A stretch of 9,864 nucleotides of DNA from Sulfitobacter sp. (GCA_024636405.1 JAGXHC010000055.1:1-9864); one strand, 5' to 3'; counted from the first letter of the stretch, positions 1 to 6,600 are shown. The notes: a model not told the origin generated them from the letters alone. Program-made: numbers and translations.

Positions 1-444
1 GTTATGATCCACCAACTCATCCGCTTGCGCCAGCGACAGATGTCCGGACCAGACCGCCGATCCGGTCGTCACGCCGAACCGTCCCTCTTCGTCCTGGAAC
101 GACACCACAGAAACCTGCGGCCCGCCCGCTTCCTGCGCAGCCCGCGCTACCGCTAACGCCGCTATCACACCCAGCGCCCCGTCCAGCCATCCGCCCTCGG
201 GCTGGCTGTCCGAGTGTGATCCCAGCAGGATCGACGGCGCCTGCGCCAAGCCAAACAGATTGCCCATGGCATCTACCACAACACGCAATCCCGCTTCCTG
301 CATCCGCCCAGACAACCACTCCCGCGCAGCAATATCCGCCGCCGAATAAGCAGGCCGCACGACCCCCTTACGAACCCCGGAAGCACCAAACTCACGCAAT
401 TGGTGGAGGTCTGCCAGAAAGCGCTCAGCGTTGATCTTCATCAT
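1..444 (-). CDS. M20-family amidohydrolase (N-carbamoyl-amino acid hydrolase / allantoate amidohydrolase type), N-terminal part
   Basis: The gene is cut by the left edge; 148 codons are visible. It reads as an M20 metallopeptidase-like amidase of the hydantoinase/carbamoylase group, which hydrolyses N-carbamoyl or ureido amides with two metal ions in the cytoplasm. Seen in the sequence: [19 protein letters not shown], where His77 and Asp88 are expected metal ligands, and [10 protein letters not shown] with the Glu119/Glu120 pair of catalytic base and bridging ligand. The substrate cannot be told from this part. Two start codons lie in tandem (ATGATG, from 444 and 441), preceded by GAGAGG about 5 and 8 bases away; I chose the first, but 441 is equally possible. 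The mobile element ends 28 bp upstream of this start, so the native upstream region has been displaced. Family confidence is high, exact substrate low. Confidence 0.88.
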   Translation of the reverse strand, partial: MMKINAERFLADLHQLREFGASGVRKGVVRPAYSAADIAAREWLSGRMQEAGLRVVVDAMGNLFGLAQAPSILLGSHSDSQPEGGWLDGALGVIAALAVARAAQEAGGPQVSVVSFQDEEGRFGVTTGSAVWSGHLSLAQADELVDHN

Positions 445-464
445 CCATTCCTCTCTTCCGGCGA

Positions 465-472
465 TAAATATC
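465..472. repeat. Target-site duplication, left copy (TAAATATC)
   Basis: TAAATATC lies directly outside the left terminal inverted repeat, and the same 8 bases recur directly outside the right one at 3748-3755. An 8-bp duplication is the known hallmark of IS1595-family insertion. The exact match indicates an insertion that has not rearranged since. Confidence 0.93.
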
Positions 473-497
473 CGGGCTTATGTATCAAACGCACCAA
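473..497 (+). repeat. Left terminal inverted repeat (25 bp)
   Basis: These 25 bases are the exact reverse complement of 3723-3747. The outer tip is CGGGCTTATG. Beyond the 25 bases the two ends diverge at once, so this is the full repeat. It is the likely transposase binding and cleavage site. Confidence 0.95.
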
Positions 498-530
498 GCC
501 TGCGGCGGTGTGTGAATGATGGTTAAGATA

Positions 531-1514
531 TTAGCCCTTTGGATCACCGGCGTTTTCGTTTCTGTGTACCCACAAACCCCTCAGCTCATTGAGAAACGTG
601 GCGTTGAAGAGTTCGTGGATAGGCACGGCTCCGACGCCTTCACTCAGAACGGTTTCCAACCTATCCAATTGCAGCACCCCATGGAACACTACCACTGCAA
701 GAACATTGACCTCCTCATCAAAAACGTCCCTTCCGAACACGGCGATATGAATAAGCCAATCACCCATGTGGGTTTCTCTTTCGAAGAATTGTGGCGGAAT
801 GCTTGCCCCCAGCATACTAAATCGGCCAGAACTTCCGATTTGTCCGGGCGCGATAGCGGGCATGTCTATAGCGTAAGTGAATTCGAGATTCCCTCTTTCA
901 TAGTCCCCACCCATTGGGAGCGAAGTGCGCCCGGACAGCTTGACAACGGCTTGTATTTTTTGCGCGGGGGATTGCCCAACGTTTCGGACATTTATCCCTA
1001 TCGTCGGGTGGCAATTCTCATTGGACCCAAACACAACTTGCTCGATAGTCAGGTAAGCTCTGGCCTGTGCCTGCCCAATATCACGGGTGACAGTGACAGC
1101 ATCATCAGCGGCTCTTACGGCCCTGCGGGTCTCTACAAGGGTGTCTCGAATCCAAACAATACCAAGGCCAGTTACAAAAAGCGTGCAGGTAGAGATGATC
1201 ATCATCCAAAACGCCAAGCGGGACATATCCTGTTGAGCATAAAGGTCTTGTCTGGCCTCGGATTAATTTTGTGCGGTCTCGGCGGCTTCAATCACACACT
1301 TGCGCAAGGCGGTAGGCTCAGTGCTAATACAAGCGGCCAACGCACTTTTTTTTACTGCCTCATAATGCTGACGGGCGCTTACCTCATTGCGACCAACGTC
1401 CACGCCAGCGGTTTGCCCCGTTGCGAAGATGATGGTGGCAACCCCAATAATTATCACACAATGAGCGAATGCTTCTAAAAGCGTAGCTCGTTGATTTGGA
1501 TCACGCTTAGGCAT
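531..1514 (-). pseudogene. Two-pass membrane/coiled-coil passenger protein, interrupted by an in-frame TAA
   Basis: Two reading segments in the same frame are separated by a single TAA at 1263-1265. The first, from ATG at 1514, gives 83 residues with a hydrophobic segment at about 12-33 and a Cys62/Cys73 pair, ending CVIEAAETAQN. After the stop the frame continues SEARQDLYAQQDMSRLAFW, then a second hydrophobic segment and a helical stretch, TLVETRRAVRAADDAVTVTR then DIGQAQARAYL, and a beta-rich C-terminal part that ends at 531. I recognise this order (helix, QDL.AQQ.M, membrane helix, charged coiled coil, QARAYL) from uncharacterised bacterial and phage membrane proteins, so I read it as one gene with a nonsense mutation, such as CAA to TAA. 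Restarting at the ATG at 1226 is possible, but its AGGA lies too close to be a good ribosome site. The start overlaps the end of the upstream HTH gene by 40 bases and has no clear Shine-Dalgarno, which suggests translational coupling. The function is unknown. Confidence 0.72.
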
Positions 1515-1681
1515 TGGAGAAAGTACGCCGCTGAAAATTTGCCACGAGACAACTTATTGCGAACGTTTGGCTCTTTGTCACCAATCAATTCCGCAAGCTG
1601 AGCGTAGGTTACGCCCTGCCGCTTCAATTCAGCCTTCAAAATGTTCGCCGCCTTGGCTTCCCAATCGCTCTGATCTGGCAT
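1475..1681 (-). CDS. Small helix-turn-helix protein, DUF6471 type
   Basis: The protein has 68 residues and is nearly all one DUF6471-like domain: WEAKAANILKAELKRQGVTY, then AQLAELIG, then NVRNKLSRGKFSAAYFLQCL. The Tyr-AQLAELIG...NVRNKLSRG part reads as an HTH of the Xre/Cro kind, so a small DNA-binding regulator is likely. The biological role of DUF6471 is not established. I chose the ATG at 1681 over the in-frame ATG at 1711, because GGAAAG precedes it at a good distance and the predicted promoter -10 at 1707-1712 overlaps the upstream ATG. The gene diverges from the transposase gene and is followed, with a 40-base overlap, by the broken membrane-protein gene. Repeated TATGTGATA-like sites around its own promoter suggest that it regulates itself and the transposase; this is inference. 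Confidence 0.82.
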   Translation of the reverse strand: MPDQSDWEAKAANILKAELKRQGVTYAQLAELIGDKEPNVRNKLSRGKFSAAYFLQCLSVIQINELRF

Positions 1682-1706
1682 AATGCTTTCCGTATGTGAT
1701 AAAGGT

Positions 1707-1735
1707 ATCATATACGTGATATTTACCGTTGTAAA
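1707..1735 (-). promoter_or_regulatory. Predicted promoter of the HTH gene
   Basis: On the minus strand TTTACA (1730-1735) and TATGAT (1707-1712) are separated by exactly 17 bases, close to the sigma-70 consensus. Transcription would start near 1700, giving a leader of about 20 bases before the ATG at 1681. Confidence 0.6.
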
Positions 1736-1757
1736 CCATGCCTATATGTACTATATA
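1729..1757 (+). promoter_or_regulatory. Predicted promoter of the transposase gene
   Basis: TTGTAA (1729-1734) and TATATA (1752-1757) are separated by 17 bases. The -35 occupies the same bases as the -35 of the divergent HTH promoter, so the two promoters should exclude one another. Transcription would start around 1764, within the inverted-repeat operator. Confidence 0.5.
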
Positions 1758-1786
1758 TGTGATATAAGTAATCACATAGGTACAAA

Positions 1787-2749
1787 TTGGCCCAGCACTT
1801 CCTCCTTTCAGCGGCATCACGCACTCTCAGCCTTCGCAGCATATACAAAGCTGGCGAAGCGGCGGCGTATGAAACGTTCTGCAAGATGCGCTGGCCTGAG
1901 ACAGATGGCGAAGCGGTTTGCCCATGCTGCGGCTTTGATGAAGCGTACAAGATCACCACCCGCCGCAAATTCAAGTGTAAGGCATGTCACCACCAGTTTA
2001 GCGTCACGTCCGGCACAATCTTTGCATCGCGCAAAATGGATTTTGTGGATTTGCTGGCCGCGATCTGCATCATCGTGAACGCGTCTAAGGGCGTGAGCAT
2101 GATTCAACTGAGCCGCGACCTTGACTGCCAGTACAAGACAGCCTTTGTGCTGGCCCACAAGCTGCGCGAAGCAATGGCGATGGAAGTACACACGGGCGAA
2201 GTGCTGGAAGGCCACGTTGAGATTGATGGCGCGTATTTTGGCGGTCACATTCGCCCGGAGAACGCCAAGGCAGACCGCAAGGACCGCCGCTTGAAAGAGA
2301 ACCAGACGGGCAAGCGCCGCGTCGTAATCGCCCTGCGTGAGCGTGAGGGTCGCACCCTGCCATTCGTTCGCATGTCCGAAGGCGAAGGCGTAGCGCTGGC
2401 AAACGATAACGTATCGCGCCTGTCCACCATGTCAGCGGATGAAGCCAGCCATTGGGATGAATTGCACATGGGCTACCACGTTGACCGCGTGAATCATTCC
2501 GAGATTTACAGCGACCACGGCAAGCATACCAACATGGTGGAAAGCTTCTTTAGCCGCCTGCGCCGGATGGTTGAGGGTCAGCACCACCACGTTAGCCCGC
2601 AGTACCTCTACCAGTACGCCAACCACGCGGCATGGTTGGAAGACAACCGCCGCACCGACAAAGGCACACTGGCGCAGATCGTGGTAAGCAATTCGATGGG
2701 TTCGCCTGTCAGCCGCCAGTGGAAGGGGTATTGGCAGCGGGCGGCGTGA
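1787..2749 (+). CDS. IS1595-family transposase (zinc ribbon plus ISXO2-like DDE domain)
   Basis: The protein has 320 residues, a usual length for the family. It cuts and joins DNA at the 25-bp terminal repeats. Domains in order: an N-terminal segment MAQHFLLSAASRTLSLRS typical of this group; a zinc ribbon with Cys45/Cys48 (CPCC) and Cys64/Cys67 (CKAC); and an ISXO2-like catalytic domain with Asp147 in VEIDGAYFGG, a second acidic residue in SADEASHWDE (about 218-224), and Asn249/Glu252 in HTNMVESFFSRLRR. Asparagine at the third position fits the DDN variant known for IS1595. The start is TTG at 1787, because no ATG lies upstream in frame and the family N-terminus begins here. Only a weak TAGG ribosome site precedes it, which fits low expression. 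No frameshift or internal stop is seen, so it appears functional. Confidence 0.95.
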   Translation: MAQHFLLSAASRTLSLRSIYKAGEAAAYETFCKMRWPETDGEAVCPCCGFDEAYKITTRRKFKCKACHHQFSVTSGTIFASRKMDFVDLLAAICIIVNASKGVSMIQLSRDLDCQYKTAFVLAHKLREAMAMEVHTGEVLEGHVEIDGAYFGGHIRPENAKADRKDRRLKENQTGKRRVVIALREREGRTLPFVRMSEGEGVALANDNVSRLSTMSADEASHWDELHMGYHVDRVNHSEIYSDHGKHTNMVESFFSRLRRMVEGQHHHVSPQYLYQYANHAAWLEDNRRTDKGTLAQIVVSNSMGSPVSRQWKGYWQRAA

Positions 2750-2823
2750 CGCACCCCACCGCTTGTGAGAACATTCGCGAACATCGTTAGACTCAGTGCT
2801 TGGCAATATGATAAACAACAAAT

Positions 2824-2860
2824 GAGGCGGTCAGGGTTAGTGGCCCTGCCGCCTCTTTTT
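2824..2860 (+). terminator. Rho-independent terminator after the transposase
   Basis: GAGGCGG (2824-2830) pairs with CCGCCTC (2849-2855), with an inner AGGG/CCCT stem and a run of five T directly after. It is well placed to end the transposase transcript and to insulate the GIY-YIG gene. No gene is visible between 2750 and 2962. Confidence 0.8.
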
Positions 2861-2893
2861 GAAACCTTGGTCGTGGTGGACCTTGGTGTGTGA

Positions 2894-2922
2894 TCACCCC
2901 TAACTAATGTCACAGGGGGTGA
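2894..2922. repeat. Inverted repeat upstream of the GIY-YIG gene
   Basis: TCACCCC (2894-2900) is followed 15 bases later by GGGGTGA (2916-2922). It lies about 40 bases before the GIY-YIG start and could be an operator or a transcript hairpin. There is no T run, so a terminator is unlikely. Confidence 0.35.
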
Positions 2923-2962
2923 CTCGCGTCAAGCCCATCACGGCCTCGAAATGGAGGCCCTT

Positions 2963-3310
2963 ATGGCCCAAACTATCAGACCGCGCGGCGCAAGCGGGCA
3001 AGAATATGCGTTTACTATCTACCCAAATGGGCAGCCGTTTCGTCCTGTGTCAGCGGTCTACTTGCTTTGCAGGCGGCTCATCAGCGGCAGCTACGAAGTG
3101 CTTTACGTTGGTGAAACCCAATCTCTCGAAAAGAGGTTTGTTTCGGGCCACGATGGGTACATGCGGTCCATCAATAAGGGCATGACTCATATCGCAGTTA
3201 TGAGTGTTATGGGCGATGCAAATCGCCTTCGCGTTGAAACTGACATTCGCCATGCGATAAACCCTTCTTGCAATGCGCAAAGCGTCAACGCCCTACGCGG
3301 TCAATATTGA
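2963..3310 (+). CDS. Small GIY-YIG-like nuclease-domain protein (passenger)
   Basis: The protein has 115 residues. It resembles a short GIY-YIG domain: SAVYLLCRR with Tyr33, LYVGET with Tyr48-Val-Gly, an Arg58 and His63 in KRFVSGH, Glu92 in VETDIRH, and Asn100 in NPSCN. The order and spacing match the conserved Tyr, Tyr, Arg, His, Glu and Asn of the fold. There is no second DNA-binding domain, unlike homing endonucleases or UvrC, so its substrate is unknown and activity is unproven. I chose the ATG at 2963 rather than 2951 because GGAGG lies five bases before it. It is a passenger, downstream of the transposase terminator and convergent with the winged-helix gene. It might process DNA or RNA for the element or act as an accessory or toxin; neither can be shown here. 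Confidence 0.7.
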   Translation: MAQTIRPRGASGQEYAFTIYPNGQPFRPVSAVYLLCRRLISGSYEVLYVGETQSLEKRFVSGHDGYMRSINKGMTHIAVMSVMGDANRLRVETDIRHAINPSCNAQSVNALRGQY

Positions 3311-3318
3311 TATAGTGT

Positions 3319-3338
3319 GCTGGCCCTACGGGGCCAGC
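3319..3338. terminator. Hairpin between convergent passenger genes
   Basis: GCTGGCCC (3319-3326) and GGGCCAGC (3331-3338) form a perfect 8-bp stem with the loop TACG. It lies 8 bases after the GIY-YIG stop and overlaps the stop codon of the opposing gene, the usual place for a shared terminator. There is no clear T run on either side, so its strength is doubtful. Confidence 0.5.
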
Positions 3339-3679
3339 CACAACCGGCCCTCGCGACTGATCAGCCCAGCCTTCTTTAGCTTACTCAACGCCAACGCAGC
3401 GCGCTTGTGAGCGGCATCAAAGTCAATCTCTGGACGCCGCTCGGATACATAGGCTGCAACCTCACGCGCGGTCATAGGCCCGTCCCTGAGCACATCCATT
3501 ACCATTCTCGCCATATGCCCCCGCCGCGCTGCATCCGGTAACTTGGCGGGCAGCACAGCAGGCATGTGAACGCCCCGCAGAGCCAATAACGCCTCGACAT
3601 GCGCCAGCCCCACGCCATCGCCGCGTGTGATCTGCTTTCGGAGCGCCAGGAGCGCGTTGTTGATGCTTTTGTCCTGCAT
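3326..3679 (-). CDS. Uncharacterised winged-helix-like passenger protein
   Basis: The protein has 117 residues with no named function. It contains an N-terminal helical part with HVEALLALRGV, a basic linker DAARRGHMARMVMDVLRDGP, and a C-terminal segment (about 56-114) that reads as a winged helix: MTAREVAAYV, then AALALSKLKKAGLISREGRL as recognition helix and wing. I recall similar short proteins in alphaproteobacterial accessory DNA. A DNA-binding role is inferred. The start at 3679 lies only 43 bases inside the right terminal repeat, with no strong Shine-Dalgarno, so its promoter must overlap or lie close to the element end. It is convergent with the GIY-YIG gene. Confidence 0.72.
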   Translation of the reverse strand: MQDKSINNALLALRKQITRGDGVGLAHVEALLALRGVHMPAVLPAKLPDAARRGHMARMVMDVLRDGPMTAREVAAYVSERRPEIDFDAAHKRAALALSKLKKAGLISREGRLWLAP

Positions 3680-3722
3680 GGTGGCAGGTTAGCAAATCAG
3701 CGCGGATAGGGATTCACTATTG

Positions 3723-3747
3723 TTGGTGCGTTTGATACATAAGCCCG
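3723..3747 (-). repeat. Right terminal inverted repeat (25 bp)
   Basis: Read from outside inward on the minus strand, this is identical to the left repeat at 473-497 across all 25 bases. It marks the right end of the element. Confidence 0.95.
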
Positions 3748-3755
3748 TAAATATC
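3748..3755. repeat. Target-site duplication, right copy (TAAATATC)
   Basis: These are the same 8 bases as 465-472, directly outside the right terminal repeat. The chromosome continues from here. Confidence 0.93.
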
Positions 3756-3765
3756 TCAGGGAGTT

Positions 3766-3784
3766 TGAGGGGCAGCGCCCCTCA
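3766..3784. terminator. Intergenic hairpin downstream of formate dehydrogenase
   Basis: TGAGGGGC (3766-3773) and GCCCCTCA (3777-3784) form an 8-bp perfect stem with the loop AGC. It lies about 50 bases after the formate dehydrogenase stop and 11 bases outside the element. There is no T run, so it may act as a Rho-linked terminator, a 3' stabiliser or a repeated palindromic element. A shorter GCGCC/GGCGC stem lies at 3804-3816. Confidence 0.55.
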
Positions 3785-3831
3785 TTCACTTATAGAATCG
3801 TGTGCGCCGCAGGCGCTCGATCAAGCCGCGC

Positions 3832-6600
3832 CTACTCTGCTGCCACGCGTTCTCCGGCCGCCTCGACCTTCACGGCAGAAAATTTGAATTCCGGGATCTT
3901 GCCATAGGGATCGACCGCGGGATTGGTCAGGATATTCGCCGCCGCTTCAACATAGGCGAACGGCAGGAACACCATGTCCGGTGATACGGCGCGGTCTTCG
4001 CGGGCCATAATCTCGATGCTGCCCCGCTTGGTGGACAGACGCACATGCTCTCCCGGTGCCACGCCCAGCTTGCGCAGGGTCGATGGATGCAGCGAACAGT
4101 TTGCCTCCGGCTCCAGCCCGTCCAGCACGGAAGCGCGACGCGTCATTGATCCGGTGTGCCAATGTTCAAGCTGCCGTCCGGTGGTCAGAATCATCGGATA
4201 TTCCGCATCCGGCACGTCGTCCGGTGCGATGATCGACGCAGGCGTGAACCGCGCCCGCCCGTCCTTGCGCGGAAAGCCATCGCCAAAGACAATCGCCTGC
4301 CCCGGATCGGTGGGGCTGAGCGATGGATAGGTCACCGCATTTTCACGCTCCAGCCGATCCCATGTGATATTGTTGAGGCTCTTCATGTTCAGCTTCATTT
4401 CGGCAAACACATCTGCCGGGCTATCGTAGTGCCAGCCGAGGCCCAACCGTTTGGCCAGTTCCACCTCGATCCACCAATCCTCGCGCGCCTCGCCCGGAGG
4501 CGTCACAGCGGCGCGGCCCATCTGAACCTGCCGATTTGTATTGGTCACGGTCCCCGATTTTTCGGCAAAGGCGCTGGCGGGAAGGATCACATCGGCATAA
4601 TTCGCCGTTTCGGTAATAAAAATATCCTGCACCACCAAATGTTCCAGTTTGGCCAACGCGTCGCGGGCGTGCTCGACATCCGGGTCGGACATGGCCGGAT
4701 TTTCGCCCAGCACATACATGCCGCGAATGTCACCGTCATGCACCGCGTCCATGATCTCGGTTACGGTCAGGCCTTTTTGATTGCTGAAATCCTCCGATCC
4801 CCAAACTTCCGTAAAGGCCGATCGCACGCCGTCATCCATCACCGATTGGTAATCTGGCAGGAACATCGGCACCAGCCCCGCATCGGACGCGCCCTGCACG
4901 TTGTTCTGGCCCCGCAGCGGATGCAGGCCCGCACCGGGGCGGCCGACCTGTCCCGTCATCAGCGCCAACGAAATCAGACAGCGCGAATTGTCGGTGCCGT
5001 GAATGTGCTGAGAAATCCCCATGCCCCAAAAAATCATCGCCGCGTTGGCACCGGCAAATGTCCGCGCCACATCGCGCAGGACCTCAGCTTCGATGCCACA
5101 GATCGGGGCCATCTTTTCCGGCGTGAAATCCTTAAGGTGTTCCTTTTCGGCGTCCCAGTTTTCGGTATAGGCCGCGATGTACTGCTCATCATAAAGCTTT
5201 TCTTCCACGATCACATGCATGATCGCGTTCAACATCGACACATCGGTGCCGGGCCGGAATTGCAACATGTGTGACGCAAACCGCCTCAAGCCCACGCCGC
5301 GCGGGTCCATCACGATCAACTTGCCGCCACGTTTGGTGAACTGTTTGAAATAAGTCGCGGCGACGGGGTGGTTTTCAACCGGGTTGGCCCCGATCACGAT
5401 CGCAACATCGGCGTTCTCGATCTGATTGAAGGTCGCGGTCACGGCGCCTGAGCCGACGTTTTCCATCAGAGCGGCCACCGATGACGCATGGCACAACCGC
5501 GTGCAGTGATCGACGTTATTGTGGCCAAAGCCCTGCCGGATCATCTTCTGGAACAAATACGCTTCTTCATTGGTGCATTTGGCGCTGCCAAAGCCAGCCA
5601 CTCCTGTACCGCCGATTTCCTTCAGACCATTGGCGGCGAAATCCAGCGCCTCGTCCCAGCTGGCCTCGCGGAAGAACTCGGACCAGTTGCCGGGATCGAC
5701 GTTCAGCCCTTTTGGCGGCGCATCATCGCGGCGGATCAACGGTTTGGTAAGGCGGTGATCGTGGTGGATATAGTCGAACCCGAAACGCCCCTTGACACAA
5801 AGCCGACCTTCATTCGCGGGGCCGTTAATGCCCTCGACATATTTGACCTTGCCGTCCTTGACCTTGAGCGAGATCTGGCACCCCACACCGCAGAAGGGGC
5901 AGATGCTGTCGACCTCTGAATCGAAATCCGCAGAATCGCCGACCTGATTGGCATCCACCACGGTGGCAGGCATCAATGCGCCGGTCGGGCACGCCTGCAC
6001 ACATTCGCCACAAGCCACGCAAGTTGACGCACCCATGGGATCGGCCATGTCAAAGGTCGGATAAGTCGCATGCCCGCGCCCTGACATGCCGATCACGTCG
6101 TTCACCTGCACCTCGCGGCAGGCGCGCACGCACAGCCCGCATTGGATGCAGGCATCAAGGTTCACGCTCATCGCCACATGGCTATCGTCAAGCAGCGGTA
6201 TGCGGCCCTCTTCGAGCTTGGGAAAACGGCTTGTCTCGACCCCGTTCATCGCGGCCATGTCCCACATGTGGCTGGACTTGTCGTGGCTCACCGCGTGGTC
6301 GGGGTGGTCGGCCATCAGCAGTTCGACCACCATCTTGCGCGCGTTCACCGCACGCGCGTTGTTGGTTGTGACCACCATGCCGTCAGCGGGTTCACGGATG
6401 CATGAGGCGGCCAGCACGCGTTCGCCGTCGATCTCTACCATGCAAGCGCGGCAATTGCCGTCGGGGCGATATCCCGGCGCGGGTTTATGGCACAGATGCG
6501 GGATCTTCAAACCCCGGCCGTTTGCCACTTCCCAGATCGTCAGCCCGGCCTCGGCCTCGACTGTTTCGCCGTCCAGCGTGAATGTGACCTTGCCTGCCAT
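3832..6600 (-). CDS. Formate dehydrogenase alpha subunit (molybdopterin/iron-sulfur, NuoG-like N-terminus)
   Basis: The protein has 922 residues, the usual length of the alpha subunit of cytoplasmic formate dehydrogenases, which oxidise formate to CO2 at a bis-molybdopterin Mo or W centre. Domains in order: an N-terminal 2Fe-2S domain (Cys37, 50, 53, 67); a region at about 98-112 where a His/Cys cluster is usual but only His99 remains; two 4Fe-4S motifs (Cys151/154/157/161 and Cys194/197/200/204); then the catalytic part with its 4Fe-4S ligands Cys234/237/241/268 in CPFCGVGC and LCVKGRFG; and the active site TRLCHASS with Cys370-His371, so the cysteine rather than the selenocysteine form. A C-terminal molybdopterin-binding domain follows (for example LTTGRQLEHWHTGSMTRR). 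The ATG at 6600 is preceded by GGGGAGA. No NADH- or FMN-binding partner subunit is present in the window. It is divergent from the phosphatase cluster, and before the insertion the M20 hydrolase followed it. Confidence 0.93.
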   Translation of the reverse strand: MAGKVTFTLDGETVEAEAGLTIWEVANGRGLKIPHLCHKPAPGYRPDGNCRACMVEIDGERVLAASCIREPADGMVVTTNNARAVNARKMVVELLMADHPDHAVSHDKSSHMWDMAAMNGVETSRFPKLEEGRIPLLDDSHVAMSVNLDACIQCGLCVRACREVQVNDVIGMSGRGHATYPTFDMADPMGASTCVACGECVQACPTGALMPATVVDANQVGDSADFDSEVDSICPFCGVGCQISLKVKDGKVKYVEGINGPANEGRLCVKGRFGFDYIHHDHRLTKPLIRRDDAPPKGLNVDPGNWSEFFREASWDEALDFAANGLKEIGGTGVAGFGSAKCTNEEAYLFQKMIRQGFGHNNVDHCTRLCHASSVAALMENVGSGAVTATFNQIENADVAIVIGANPVENHPVAATYFKQFTKRGGKLIVMDPRGVGLRRFASHMLQFRPGTDVSMLNAIMHVIVEEKLYDEQYIAAYTENWDAEKEHLKDFTPEKMAPICGIEAEVLRDVARTFAGANAAMIFWGMGISQHIHGTDNSRCLISLALMTGQVGRPGAGLHPLRGQNNVQGASDAGLVPMFLPDYQSVMDDGVRSAFTEVWGSEDFSNQKGLTVTEIMDAVHDGDIRGMYVLGENPAMSDPDVEHARDALAKLEHLVVQDIFITETANYADVILPASAFAEKSGTVTNTNRQVQMGRAAVTPPGEAREDWWIEVELAKRLGLGWHYDSPADVFAEMKLNMKSLNNITWDRLERENAVTYPSLSPTDPGQAIVFGDGFPRKDGRARFTPASIIAPDDVPDAEYPMILTTGRQLEHWHTGSMTRRASVLDGLEPEANCSLHPSTLRKLGVAPGEHVRLSTKRGSIEIMAREDRAVSPDMVFLPFAYVEAAANILTNPAVDPYGKIPEFKFSAVKVEAAGERVAAE

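Larger units (their letters stand above)
1693..1778. promoter_or_regulatory. Cluster of TATGTGATA-like operator candidates
   Basis: Four related sites are visible: TATGTGATA at 1693-1701, TACGTGATA at 1713-1721, TATGTGATA at 1756-1764, and the inverse ATCACATA at 1771-1778. The last two form an inverted repeat with 8-bp arms and a 7-base spacer. The 1706-1721 segment is an imperfect palindrome (TATCA...TGATA) lying on the -10 element of the HTH gene. The inverted repeat sits just downstream of the transposase -10 and reaches its ribosome site. The element's own HTH protein is the obvious candidate ligand, but nothing in the sequence proves it. Confidence 0.6.
473..3747 (+). mobile_element. 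Complete IS1595-family transposable element with passenger genes
   Basis: The element is 3,275 bp. It is defined by perfect 25-bp terminal inverted repeats starting CGGGCTTATGTATCAAACGC at both tips and by identical 8-bp flanking duplications. The internal transposase (1787-2749) has a zinc ribbon and an ISXO2-like DDE domain, which are characteristic of IS1595. A simple IS of this family needs only about 1 kb, so about two thirds of the length is passenger DNA: a DUF6471-type HTH gene, a broken membrane-protein gene, a GIY-YIG-like gene and a winged-helix-like gene. Passenger-carrying members are known in the family; I cannot assign the subgroup or a named element. The passenger region at 531-1800 looks visibly richer in A+T than the flanking chromosome, consistent with a foreign origin. 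Strand is given by the transposase. Confidence 0.93.

Noticed and set aside
516..1478. A 320-codon open frame on the plus strand opposite the broken membrane-protein gene
   Set aside because: It is in exact codon register with the minus-strand gene, so it stays open wherever that gene avoids TTA, CTA and TCA. The minus frame shows membrane helices and a recognisable coiled coil; the plus frame shows no domain.
1817..2248. A 143-codon minus-strand open frame inside the transposase
   Set aside because: It is antisense to the zinc ribbon and first catalytic region, with no ribosome site or domain.
2894..2922. Inverted repeat as a second terminator
   Set aside because: There is no T run follows on either strand and the 15-base loop is long; kept only as a low-confidence repeat.
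4156..5274. A 372-codon plus-strand open frame inside formate dehydrogenase
   Set aside because: It lies antisense to a clearly conserved catalytic region. The product is His/Arg-rich without any domain, as expected of a shadow frame in GC-rich DNA.
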